In this document: positions 54,998-62,833 of the stretch, one piece after another
Layout: the number at the start of each line of letters is the position of its first letter
Position numbering within the stretch: position 1 is the stretch's first letter
NCBI GenBank assembly: GCA_016707445.1
Contig: JADJHR010000010.1
Coordinates: 62,001 to 126,000 of the forward strand
Length of the DNA: 64,000 nucleotides
From: Rubrivivax sp.
Lineage (GTDB): Bacteria > Pseudomonadota > Gammaproteobacteria > Burkholderiales > Burkholderiaceae_C
Direction of reading: 5' to 3'
The notes under the pieces: generated by a model
What the model was told of the DNA's origin: nothing
The model's input: only the letters and a program-made list of their open reading frames with translations
Database searches by the model: none
Position numbers and translations under genes: made by a program

Positions 54998-55923
54998 TGG
55001 TCGGCGGCTGGTGGCGTGCCGGCCTGGCCCTGCTGCTGCTGGGCCTGAACACGCTGATCTGCTGCAGCGTGCTGTTCGCGCTGGCCTTGCTGCGCCTGCT
55101 GCTGCCGCTGGCGGCCGTGCGGCGCCTGCTCGACCCGCTGATCAACGGCGTGGCCAGCACCTGGATCGCCGGCAACAGCGCGTGGATGCGGCTGACGCAG
55201 CGCACGCGCTGGGACGTCTCGGGCCTCGACGACCTGCCCTACCGCGGCTGGTACCTGGTGAGCTGCAACCACCAGAGCTGGGTCGACATCTTCGTGCTGC
55301 AGCACCTGTTCAACCGGCGCATCCCGCTGCTGAAGTTCTTCCTCAAGCATGAGCTGATCTATGTGCCGGTGATGGGCCTGGCCTGGTGGGCGCTGGACTT
55401 CCCGTTCATGCGCCGGCATTCCGAAGCCGAGTTGCGCCGGCACCCCGAAAAGCGGCAGCAAGACCTCGACGCCACGCGGCGCGCCTGCGCCAAGTTCGCG
55501 CTGACGCCGACCAGCGTGATGAACTTCGTCGAAGGCACCCGCTTCACGCCGGCCAAGCAGCAACGCCAGGGCTCGGGCTTCGAGCATCTGCTGCAGCCCA
55601 AGGCGGGCGGCCTGGCGATGGCGCTGGCGATGCTGGGCGAACGTTTCGATTCGCTGCTCGACGTCACCATCGTCTACCCCGACGGGGCTCCCACCTTCGG
55701 CCAGTTCCTGCGTGGCGAAATGCGCCGCGTGATCGTGCGCGTCGAGCGCCGGCCGATCCCGCTGGAATGCCGCCGCGACGACGGCACCGTCGACGCCGAC
55801 TTCCGCCGCCAGGTGCAGCGCTGGCTGCTTGAGCTGTGGCAGCTGAAGGACGCGCAGATCAGCGCGCTGCTGCAGGCCGCGCGGGCGGCCGACGCCGCAC
55901 CACCGGCCCCGCTCAAGGCATGA
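54997..55923 (+). CDS. YihG/PlsC-like acyltransferase
   Basis: A 308-residue membrane acyltransferase with an N-terminal double helix (ALLLLGLNTLICCSVLFALA and ALLRLLLPLAAVRR). The catalytic HX4D motif is CNHQSWVDIF, and the later FVEGTRFTPAK is the second conserved block. It resembles E. coli YihG, a 1-acyl-glycerol-3-phosphate acyltransferase-like enzyme. The start shares one base with the ubiT stop (TGATG), so it is coupled to ubiUVT; the link to ubiquinone is not explained by known function. Its end overlaps the opposing radical SAM gene by 11 bp. Confidence 0.88.
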   Translation: MVGGWWRAGLALLLLGLNTLICCSVLFALALLRLLLPLAAVRRLLDPLINGVASTWIAGNSAWMRLTQRTRWDVSGLDDLPYRGWYLVSCNHQSWVDIFVLQHLFNRRIPLLKFFLKHELIYVPVMGLAWWALDFPFMRRHSEAELRRHPEKRQQDLDATRRACAKFALTPTSVMNFVEGTRFTPAKQQRQGSGFEHLLQPKAGGLAMALAMLGERFDSLLDVTIVYPDGAPTFGQFLRGEMRRVIVRVERRPIPLECRRDDGTVDADFRRQVQRWLLELWQLKDAQISALLQAARAADAAPPAPLKA

Positions 55924-57091
55924 CTTCCACGTATTCGTAGACCTCGCAGTCGGTGATCTGGCGGCGCAGCGGCAAGGGCAGCGCCGCGAACCAGGCTTTC
56001 GGGTCGTGGCGGTCGATCTCGCGGCCCAGGAAGCGCAGCAGCTCGCAGATCGGGTCGACCACGTTGCGGCGGTAGCGCTGGTCGTTCTTCACGTAGGCCA
56101 GGTAGAGGTTCTTCATGCAGTTGCCGCGGCACCAGGACATGGCCTCGCAGCTGCCGCAGGGCATGCTGTCGCTGTGCTGCAGGGGGCTGGGCCGCAGCCA
56201 GTTGGCCTTGACGTCGCCCATCTGCATGGCCGGCACGTACATCATGTCGGGGCAGGGATAGATCTGCCCGTTGGGCATCACGTTGATCAGGTGCGACGAC
56301 ACCCGGCACTGCGTGCGGCCGCCGTACAGCTCTTGTGCGCGGCCCGGCATCAGCTTGTTGCGCACGATACCCATCAGCGGGATCAGCGGGTACAGGCTGT
56401 CGGTGCGGGCAAAGAAGCGCTCGACCAGCTGCACCAGCACCGCCTTGCGCCGCGCCAGCGAGTCATCGGCATAGGCCTCGTCGGCGACGAACTGCCAGTA
56501 CAGGTAGTCGAAGGGCGAGTCGTCGGCCACCAGGGCGTCGAGCTCGTCGAAGCCGGTGGCCGGATTGCCCCAGGTCACGCGTGCGGTGACGCTGCCGCCG
56601 ATCAAGGGCCGCACGACACGCAGGTTCTTCAGCACCTGGCGGTAGATGCCGCGGCCGCGGTAGCCGTCGGTGATGGCCTCACCGCCGTCGATCGACACCA
56701 GCACGTTCGACAGCCGCGCCAGCACGTCCGCCGGCAGGTCGTCGAGCAGCGTGCCGTTGGTCTGCAGCTGGTAGCGCCAGAGCGGAAAGCGCTGCATCAC
56801 CTCGACCATCATCGGCCGGTTGAGCGTGGGCTCGCCGCCGTAGAAGGTGACGTAGACCTCCTTGCCGGCCAGGTGGCGTTGCGCAAACGCCGCAAGCTCG
56901 TCGATGTCGTAGTCGACATGGGTCTGCGAGCCCAGCACCTCGCCGACCCCGAGCGAGCAATAGCTGCACTTCAGATTGCACTTGAGCGTGGTCAGCAGCT
57001 GCAGCTCGACACGATGGCCGACGATGGGATCTGCAACAGGTTGTGACACGAAGGACGGACTTTGCACGTGGATAGGGATCGTTGGCTGCAC
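55913..57091 (-). CDS. radical SAM/SPASM domain protein, putative peptide-modifying enzyme
   Basis: About 392 residues. The SAM cluster motif is CNLKCSYC (C38, C42, C45 from the chosen start) followed by FYGGEPTLN and the loop TNGTLL. The C-terminal SPASM-like auxiliary cluster is suggested by cysteines in RTQCRVS, YPCPDM, MPCGSCEAMSWCRGNC. Family members modify peptides or mature sulfatases. No precursor peptide or sulfatase is adjacent. The start is uncertain: GTG 57091 is used here; ATG 57217 would add 42 residues without motifs. It converges on the acyltransferase gene. Confidence 0.8.
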   Translation of the reverse strand: MQPTIPIHVQSPSFVSQPVADPIVGHRVELQLLTTLKCNLKCSYCSLGVGEVLGSQTHVDYDIDELAAFAQRHLAGKEVYVTFYGGEPTLNRPMMVEVMQRFPLWRYQLQTNGTLLDDLPADVLARLSNVLVSIDGGEAITDGYRGRGIYRQVLKNLRVVRPLIGGSVTARVTWGNPATGFDELDALVADDSPFDYLYWQFVADEAYADDSLARRKAVLVQLVERFFARTDSLYPLIPLMGIVRNKLMPGRAQELYGGRTQCRVSSHLINVMPNGQIYPCPDMMYVPAMQMGDVKANWLRPSPLQHSDSMPCGSCEAMSWCRGNCMKNLYLAYVKNDQRYRRNVVDPICELLRFLGREIDRHDPKAWFAALPLPLRRQITDCEVYEYVEVMP

Positions 57092-57352
57092 GTTGAACCT
57101 GACAACACCCGCCGAAGTGGCCGGCAAGGCCGCGACGGTGCCCCACCCCGGCCCGGCCGGCAAGCCCGCGCGGGCGCAGATCGACCGATCGTTGCGCTCG
57201 GTCAGATGCGCGGCCATCAGCACGCTCGAAAACCGCCACAAAGCGCCTTCGAACCTCAAGAAATTCGACCGGCCGCCGATAGCCCGGGTTGCGGCCTGTC
57301 CTTCGCACCCGTGGCGGGTGTGGTGACCTGCCGCCTGACCACGAGGTGAAGC

Positions 57353-57796
57353 ATGAGTTCTGCCACCAGCTTGCTGTTCTTGGGTGCCGTTACCGTCGCC
57401 GCCGTGGGTGGCGCCGGGGTCTGGTTCGCGCTGAAACGCCCTGCCCTGGAGCGCAGGCGCCGTGATGACGCGCTGGCAGCGGCGCAGAACTACACGCCGG
57501 CAGAGCGCGTGCCGCCCTATGGCGGGGCACCCGATCCCTGTGCGCCAGGGCTGTCCGACAACGAGCGCGTGCTGGCCATGCGCGCCTTGCTGCTGCGCGG
57601 CGACCACAATCTGGCGGCAACCAGCACCAGCTACGTCGACACCGAACCTGCTGCGATGCGCGACGACCCGCAGACCACGTCACCGATGGCCTGGAAGGCC
57701 ACGCTGCCACCCGACGAGGCCGAGGCCTGGGAGCGTGAACATGCCGGCCGCAACGGACGTGTGACCGAATCCGACCACGAGCACGTCACGCTCTGA
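57353..57796 (+). CDS. small membrane-anchored protein of unknown function
   Basis: A 147-residue protein with one N-terminal hydrophobic helix (SLLFLGAVTVAAVGGAGVWFAL) followed by a basic stop (KRPALERRRR) and a long polar, proline- and acid-rich tail. This suggests a type N-in anchor with a cytoplasmic tail. No family recognised. The ATG at 57353 follows GAGGTGAAGC. It ends 11 bp inside the opposing ElaA gene end. Confidence 0.65.
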   Translation: MSSATSLLFLGAVTVAAVGGAGVWFALKRPALERRRRDDALAAAQNYTPAERVPPYGGAPDPCAPGLSDNERVLAMRALLLRGDHNLAATSTSYVDTEPAAMRDDPQTTSPMAWKATLPPDEAEAWEREHAGRNGRVTESDHEHVTL

Positions 57797-58268
57797 CGGG
57801 CGGCACCCGCATCATTTCCACGTGCGGGATGCCGTCTTCGAGGTAGGGGTCGCCGACCGGATCGAACCCCAGCGATGCATAGAAGCGCTGCAAGTGCGCC
57901 TGCGCGCTGATGCGCACGGCTTGATCTGGCCACAGTTGATTGCACTGCGCCAGACCCTGCCGCATCAACACCCGGCCGCCACCGAGGCCGCGCCAACCGG
58001 GTGCCGTGATCACGCGGCCGATCGACGGCTCGGCGTACTTGATCCCCGGGTCGAGCAAGCGCAACCCGGCCTGCAGCACACCCGCGGCATCACGGCCCAT
58101 CAGGTGCCAGGCACGGTGGTCCAGCCCGTCGAGGTCGAGGTAGACACAGTCCTGCTCGACCACGAACACCGCCGCACGCAACGCCAGCCAGTCGTACAGC
58201 TCACCCGCGCTCAGCGCGTCGAAGCGCCGCCAGTGCCAGGCCAGCTCGGTTGGCAGCTCAGTTGACAA
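57786..58268 (-). CDS. elaA: GNAT family acetyltransferase ElaA
   Basis: A 160-residue N-acetyltransferase. It keeps the ElaA pattern AVFVVEQDCVYLDLDGLDH, IGRVITAPGWRGLGGGRVLM (the acetyl-CoA loop) and AQAHLQRFYASLGFDPVGDP, ending YLEDGIPHVEMMRV. I start it at TTG 58268, which overlaps the stop of the CurA-type gene and gives a length close to E. coli ElaA (153). Upstream residues in the longer frame are antisense noise. The substrate is unknown. Confidence 0.85.
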   Translation of the reverse strand: MSTELPTELAWHWRRFDALSAGELYDWLALRAAVFVVEQDCVYLDLDGLDHRAWHLMGRDAAGVLQAGLRLLDPGIKYAEPSIGRVITAPGWRGLGGGRVLMRQGLAQCNQLWPDQAVRISAQAHLQRFYASLGFDPVGDPYLEDGIPHVEMMRVPPVRA

Positions 58269-58269
58269 C

Positions 58270-59289
58270 TCAGACAAGCTTGACCAGCTGTTTGCCGAAG
58301 TTGCGGCCCTTGAGCAGGCCCAGGAAAGCCTCGGGCGCGCTCTCCAGCCCCTGCGCCACCGTCTCACGGTACTTCAGCTGGCCGCTCGCCACACGCTGGC
58401 CCAGCTCTTTCAGCGCCTCGGGCCACAGGTCCATGTGTTCGCTGACGATGAAGCCCTGCATCTTCAGGCGGCTGATCAGGATCAGCGACGGGTTGAGCAT
58501 CGGAAGCGGCTGCCCGTTGTAGCCGGCAATCATGCCGCACAGGGCAATGCGGCCGAAAGCGTTCATGCGCGCCATCACGGCGTCGAGGATCAGCCCGCCG
58601 ACGTTTTCAAAACAGCCGTCGATGCCGCCCGGCGCAGCGTCCTTCAACGCCGCGCTCAGGGCCTTGAAGTCACGGTGTGCCTTGTAGTCGACGCAGGCGT
58701 CGAAGCCGAGTTCGCCAACCGTGTAGGCGCACTTTTCGGGGCCGCCAGCAATGCCCACCACGCGGCAGCCGCGCGCCTTGGTCAGTTGCCCCAGCACACC
58801 GCCCACCGCACCACTGGCCGCGCTGACGACCACCGTCTCACCGGCTTTGGGCGCGATGATCATGTTCAAGCCCACCCACGCGGTGACACCCGGCATGCCC
58901 ACCGCGCCCAGGTAGGCCTGCAGCGGGATGTGCGTGGTGTCGACCTTGCGCAGCAGGCCTGGCGTGGCGCCGTCGAACACCGCGTACTGCTGCCAGCCGC
59001 CGGCGCCGACCACCTTGTCGCCGGCGGCAAAGTGCGGGTGGCGCGATTCGACCACCTCACCGACCGCGCCGCCCTGCATCACGGCGTCCAGCGGTTGCGG
59101 CGCCGCATAGCTCTTGCCGTCGTTCATGCGGCCGCGCATGTAGGGGTCCAGGCTCAGGTAGTGGTTGCGCACCAGCACCTGGCCGTCCTGTAAGGCGGCC
59201 ACCGGAGACTGCACATGGCGGAAGTTGGCAATGCTGGGCTCACCGTCGGGGCGTGACGCGAGCTGGACCTGGTGGTTGATAAGACTCAT
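58270..59289 (-). CDS. NADP-dependent medium-chain oxidoreductase, CurA/leukotriene-dehydrogenase type
   Basis: A 339-residue double-bond reductase. Family stretches are LSLDPYMRGRMNDGKSYAAP, the GVTAWVGLNMI segment, the NADP loop AASGAVGGVLGQLTKARGCR and CFENVGGLILDAVMARM. Unlike zinc alcohol dehydrogenases it has no zinc ligands. It reduces alpha,beta-unsaturated ketones. Start ATG 59289 follows AAGGAA and overlaps the thioesterase stop by 4 nt. Confidence 0.9.
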   Translation of the reverse strand: MSLINHQVQLASRPDGEPSIANFRHVQSPVAALQDGQVLVRNHYLSLDPYMRGRMNDGKSYAAPQPLDAVMQGGAVGEVVESRHPHFAAGDKVVGAGGWQQYAVFDGATPGLLRKVDTTHIPLQAYLGAVGMPGVTAWVGLNMIIAPKAGETVVVSAASGAVGGVLGQLTKARGCRVVGIAGGPEKCAYTVGELGFDACVDYKAHRDFKALSAALKDAAPGGIDGCFENVGGLILDAVMARMNAFGRIALCGMIAGYNGQPLPMLNPSLILISRLKMQGFIVSEHMDLWPEALKELGQRVASGQLKYRETVAQGLESAPEAFLGLLKGRNFGKQLVKLV

Positions 59290-59735
59290 TCGGATTCCTT
59301 GGTGACCCTGGGCGAAGCATGGGTGCGCGCGCGTTCGCGCAGGTACTTGAAGGTGCCGCTGGCGTGTGCGCAGAGCTCGCCGCGGCCGTTGTGCACATGG
59401 CCTTCGCAGAAAGCCAGCGTGCTGGTCTTGTGCAGCAGCCGGCCGATGGCGCGCAACTGGCCGTCGGCCGGCCGCATGAAGCTGGTCTTCATCTCGATCG
59501 TCACCACGCCGGGGCCCTGGCCGGGGTCGTGGCTGTGCTGGCTTCTGGCGGCGACCGCCATCGCGACATCGAGCAAAGTCATCAATACGCCGCCATGCGC
59601 AACTTCCCAACTGTTGAGATGCGCCTCGGCGAGGTCGACACGCACCTCGGCGCTGCCGCCACCAAAGGCCCAGAGCTCGAGGCCAAGCTCTTCGACGAAG
59701 GGGATGCGAACCGGGAACTGAATGCGCTGGTTCAT
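59286..59735 (-). CDS. PaaI-type hotdog thioesterase
   Basis: A 149-residue hotdog-fold protein. The family motif HGGVLMTLLDVAMAVAAR (about residues 47-64) gives the catalytic acid near the aspartate, and VVTIEMKTSFMRPADG is the next strand. PaaI-like thioesterases release free acids from acyl-CoA. It is coupled to the oxidoreductase by a 4-nt overlap and follows the SDR gene by 10 bp. Confidence 0.88.
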   Translation of the reverse strand: MNQRIQFPVRIPFVEELGLELWAFGGGSAEVRVDLAEAHLNSWEVAHGGVLMTLLDVAMAVAARSQHSHDPGQGPGVVTIEMKTSFMRPADGQLRAIGRLLHKTSTLAFCEGHVHNGRGELCAHASGTFKYLRERARTHASPRVTKESE

Positions 59736-59745
59736 GGTCAGGGCT

Positions 59746-60537
59746 TCAGGCGGCACCGTGCACGGCACTGACGCCGCCGTCCACCGGCAGGATCTGCCCG
59801 GTGATGTGCTTGCCGGCGGCACTGGCGAACAACAGCGCCGCGCCCTTCAGGTCGTCGTCGTCGCCGATGCGGCGCAGCGGTGCAGCGGCAGCCAGCTTGT
59901 CCACGCCCACGCTCTGCAAGGTGCCGCGTGTCATCTTGCTGGGAAAGAAGCCGGGGGCCAGTGCATTGACGGTGATGCCCTGCGGTCCCCATTCGGCGGC
60001 CAGCGTGCGCGTGAAGTTGACCACCGCTCCCTTGCTGGTGCCGTAGGCGATGAACTTGACATCCAGCGAGCCCGACAGCCCCGCGATCGACGCCACGTTG
60101 ATGATGCGGCCGTACCGCCGCGGCAGCATGCTGGCCTTTCCCACCGCCTGGCAGAACAGGAAGATCGAGCGGATGTTCAGGTTCATCACCTTGTCCCAGG
60201 CCTCGAGCGGGTAGTCCTCGATCGGCGCGCCCCAGGTCGCGCCGGCGTTGTTGACCAGGATGTCGATCTGGCCCAGGCGCTGCATGGCCTCGTCGACCAC
60301 GCGGTTCACCTGCGCCGGGTCACTGGCGTCGGCCGCCACCCAGCGTGTGTCGATGCCCTTGGCCTGCAGGTCGGCCGCGGCCTCTTCCAGGTCGGCCGCC
60401 TTGCGCGAACACAGCAGGATGCGCGCGCCGGCTTCACCCAGGCTTTCGGCAATCTGCAGGCCCAGCCCGCGCGAGCCGCCGGTGACGAGCGCCGTGCGAC
60501 CGCGAAGGTCGAAGAGTTGTTGGATCGGGGTGCTCAT
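59746..60537 (-). CDS. SDR family oxidoreductase
   Basis: A 263-residue short-chain dehydrogenase. The cofactor motif is TGGSRGLG (residues 19-26), the NNAG motif is at 96-99, and the catalytic triad is S150, Y165 and K169 (IAYGTSKG). The pattern is that of RhlG/gluconate-5-dehydrogenase-like enzymes. It acts between the thioesterase and a two-helix protein, in a run of acyl-CoA-related genes; a 3-hydroxyacyl or keto substrate is plausible but inferred. Confidence 0.9.
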   Translation of the reverse strand: MSTPIQQLFDLRGRTALVTGGSRGLGLQIAESLGEAGARILLCSRKAADLEEAAADLQAKGIDTRWVAADASDPAQVNRVVDEAMQRLGQIDILVNNAGATWGAPIEDYPLEAWDKVMNLNIRSIFLFCQAVGKASMLPRRYGRIINVASIAGLSGSLDVKFIAYGTSKGAVVNFTRTLAAEWGPQGITVNALAPGFFPSKMTRGTLQSVGVDKLAAAAPLRRIGDDDDLKGAALLFASAAGKHITGQILPVDGGVSAVHGAA

Positions 60538-60543
60538 GAACGT

Positions 60544-60741
60544 TTACTCCAGGGTGTCATCGGTCATGTGTGAGCGCCACCAGATCAATGTGGCGCCGGT
60601 GGCGGCGTCGGCCACGCCGGCGGCGATCAGCAGCCAGCCCACAAGATCGTCACTGCGGCGCAGGAACAGCCCCAGCGACAGCAGCAGCAGCCCACTGTAG
60701 ATCAGCAGCCAGGCCAGGGCCTCGACGGTCTTGGGCTTCAT
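60544..60741 (-). CDS. two-helix small membrane protein
   Basis: A 65-residue protein with two hydrophobic helices (ALAWLLIYSGLLLLSLGLFL and WLLIAAGVADAATGATLIWW) joined by a short RRSDD loop, and a polar tail. It lies 6 bp before the SDR start, so it is in the operon. No family is recognised, but the coupling argues that it is real. Confidence 0.7.
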   Translation of the reverse strand: MKPKTVEALAWLLIYSGLLLLSLGLFLRRSDDLVGWLLIAAGVADAATGATLIWWRSHMTDDTLE

Positions 60742-60774
60742 CGTGTCAACCTCCGCCGGCAGGCGTCCGGCAGC

Positions 60775-61656
60775 TCATCCCAGCTTGAACCGGGCCAGCG
60801 CGGCACGTGCCACCCCATCGCCCCATTCCTGCACGAAGTGGCCGGCCTCGGCGATCTCCAGCGGCGGTGGGCAGTTGCGGATCTGCTGGTGCAGGGCCCG
60901 CATTGCCGGCGCGCCCAGTACCGGGTCGGCCATGCCGATGGCCATGAAGCTCTCACCCGCCCAGCGCTCGCGCCAGAACGCAGCGGCCTCGCGGCTGGTG
61001 GCCGCACCAGCGGCGTCGTCGGCGTCGGGCACCAGGTTGGGAAAGGCGCGCACGCCGGCCTTGTGCCGCATGCTGGGGAACGGCGCATCGTAGGCCGCGG
61101 CTTCGGCGGCCGTCATGCCGGGCGTGCCGCGCTGCATCAGCTTGCCCACCGCCAGATCGGGCTGCGAATTGCAGTAGGCGCGCCATTGGCGAAAACCTTC
61201 GGTCACCGTCCCGGTGCCCAGGCCGGTGTTCATCACCAGCAAGCGCGTGAAGCGCTCGGGCATCGCCGGTGGCAGGGTCAGCCCGATCAGGCCGCCCCAG
61301 TCCTGGCAGACGAGCAGGATGTTGTTCAGGTCCAGCCGTTCGACCAGTTGCAGCATCGATGCCCGATGGCGGTCGAAGCCGTACCAGCCCTCATCGACCG
61401 GCTTGTCGGATCGGCCGAAGCCGAAGAAATCGGGCGCCACGACACGGATGCCGGCCGCCGTGAAGACCGGCAGCATCTTGCGGTACAGATAGGCCCAACT
61501 CGGTTCGCCGTGCAGGCACAGCGCCGTCACCGCGGCGTCGCGCGGGCCCTCGTCGACGTAGTGCTGGCGCAGGCCATCGTGGTCGAGGTAATGCGGTGTG
61601 TAGGCAAAGTCCGGCAGGTCGGCAAAGCGCTCGTCGGGCGTGCGCAAGACGTCCAC
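60775..61656 (-). CDS. haloalkane dehalogenase (HLD-I-like alpha/beta hydrolase)
   Basis: A 293-residue hydrolase. The oxyanion motif HGEPSW is at 49-54, the nucleophile is D119 in CQDWGG with the halide-stabilising W120, and the catalytic histidine is in EAGHFVQEWG near the C-terminus. These are the hallmarks separating haloalkane dehalogenases from epoxide hydrolases and lipases, although the halide partner could not be checked. The GTG at 61656 lies 1 bp after the thiolase stop. It lies in a lipid-metabolism run, so its natural substrate may not be halogenated. Confidence 0.82.
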   Translation of the reverse strand: MDVLRTPDERFADLPDFAYTPHYLDHDGLRQHYVDEGPRDAAVTALCLHGEPSWAYLYRKMLPVFTAAGIRVVAPDFFGFGRSDKPVDEGWYGFDRHRASMLQLVERLDLNNILLVCQDWGGLIGLTLPPAMPERFTRLLVMNTGLGTGTVTEGFRQWRAYCNSQPDLAVGKLMQRGTPGMTAAEAAAYDAPFPSMRHKAGVRAFPNLVPDADDAAGAATSREAAAFWRERWAGESFMAIGMADPVLGAPAMRALHQQIRNCPPPLEIAEAGHFVQEWGDGVARAALARFKLG

Positions 61657-61657
61657 G

Positions 61658-62833
61658 TCACAGCACCTCGAACACGCCGGCCGCACCCATGCCGCCGCCG
61701 ATGCACATGGTGACGCAGACCTTCTTTGCGCCGCGACGCTTGCCTTCGATCAGCGCGTGGCCGGTCAGCCGCTGGCCGCTGACGCCGTAAGGATGGCCCA
61801 CCGCGATGGCACCGCCGTTGACGTTGAGCCTGTCCATCGGGATGCCCAGCGTGTCGGCACAGTACAGCACCTGAACGGCGAAGGCTTCGTTCAGTTCCCA
61901 CAGGTCGATGTCAGCCACCGTCAGCCCCAGCCGCTTGAGCACCTTGGGCACCGCGAACACCGGGCCGATGCCCATCTCGTCGGGCTCGCAGCCGGCCACG
62001 GCAAAACCGAGGAAGCGGCCCAGCGGCTGCAGGCCCTTGCGCTCGGCCACGGTCTCATGCATCAGCACGCAGGCGCCGGCCCCGTCGCTGAACTGACTGG
62101 CATTGCCGGCACTGATCACGCCGCCGGGCACGGCGGGGCGGATGTTGCAGATGCCCTCGTAGGTGGTGCCGGGGCGGATGCCTTCGTCGTTGGCGACGCT
62201 GACCTCTTTGCTGCGCAGGCCCAGCTGCGCATCGGCGACGCCGGCTGTGACAGTGATCGGCGCGATCTCGGCCTTGAACAATCCGGCTTCGAGCGCCGCG
62301 CTGGCACGTTGCTGGCTGCCGGCGCCGTAGTGGTCCATGCGCTCGCGGCCGATCTTGTAGCGCTTGGCCACCTGTTCGGCGGTCTGCAGCATGTTCCAGT
62401 AGATCTCGGGCTTGTGTTCGACCAGCCAGGGGTCGGCGATCATGTGGCGGTTGGCCTCGTTCTGCACGCAGCTGATGCTCTCGACGCCGCCGCCGATGTA
62501 GATGTCGCCCTCGCCGGCGATGATGCGCTGCGCCGCCAGCGCGATGGTCTGCAGCCCGCTGCTGCAGAAGCGGTTGACGGTGACGCCGCTGGTGGTGATG
62601 GGCAGCCCGGCACGCAGCGCGATCTGGCGCGCGATGTTGCTGCCGGTGGCGCCTTCGGGCGTGGCGCAGCCCATGATCACGTCGTCGACCTCGGCGCCGG
62701 CGATGCCGGCACGTTCGACCGCGGCCTTCACCGCGTGGCCGCCCAGCGTGGCGCCGTGGGTCATGTTGAAGGCACCCTTCCAGCTCTTGCACAGCGGCGT
62801 GCGGGCGGTGGAGACGATGACGGCTTGGCTCAT
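61658..62833 (-). CDS. acetyl-CoA acetyltransferase (thiolase)
   Basis: A 391-residue thiolase. The acylated cysteine is C90 in NRFCSSGLQ, the histidine lies in NGGAIAVGHPYGVSG and the second cysteine in VTMCIGGGMGAAG. The sequence is of the FadA/degradative type rather than PhaA. It overlaps the M20 peptidase by 4 nt and precedes the dehalogenase, heading the acyl-CoA-handling gene run. Confidence 0.93.
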   Translation of the reverse strand: MSQAVIVSTARTPLCKSWKGAFNMTHGATLGGHAVKAAVERAGIAGAEVDDVIMGCATPEGATGSNIARQIALRAGLPITTSGVTVNRFCSSGLQTIALAAQRIIAGEGDIYIGGGVESISCVQNEANRHMIADPWLVEHKPEIYWNMLQTAEQVAKRYKIGRERMDHYGAGSQQRASAALEAGLFKAEIAPITVTAGVADAQLGLRSKEVSVANDEGIRPGTTYEGICNIRPAVPGGVISAGNASQFSDGAGACVLMHETVAERKGLQPLGRFLGFAVAGCEPDEMGIGPVFAVPKVLKRLGLTVADIDLWELNEAFAVQVLYCADTLGIPMDRLNVNGGAIAVGHPYGVSGQRLTGHALIEGKRRGAKKVCVTMCIGGGMGAAGVFEVL

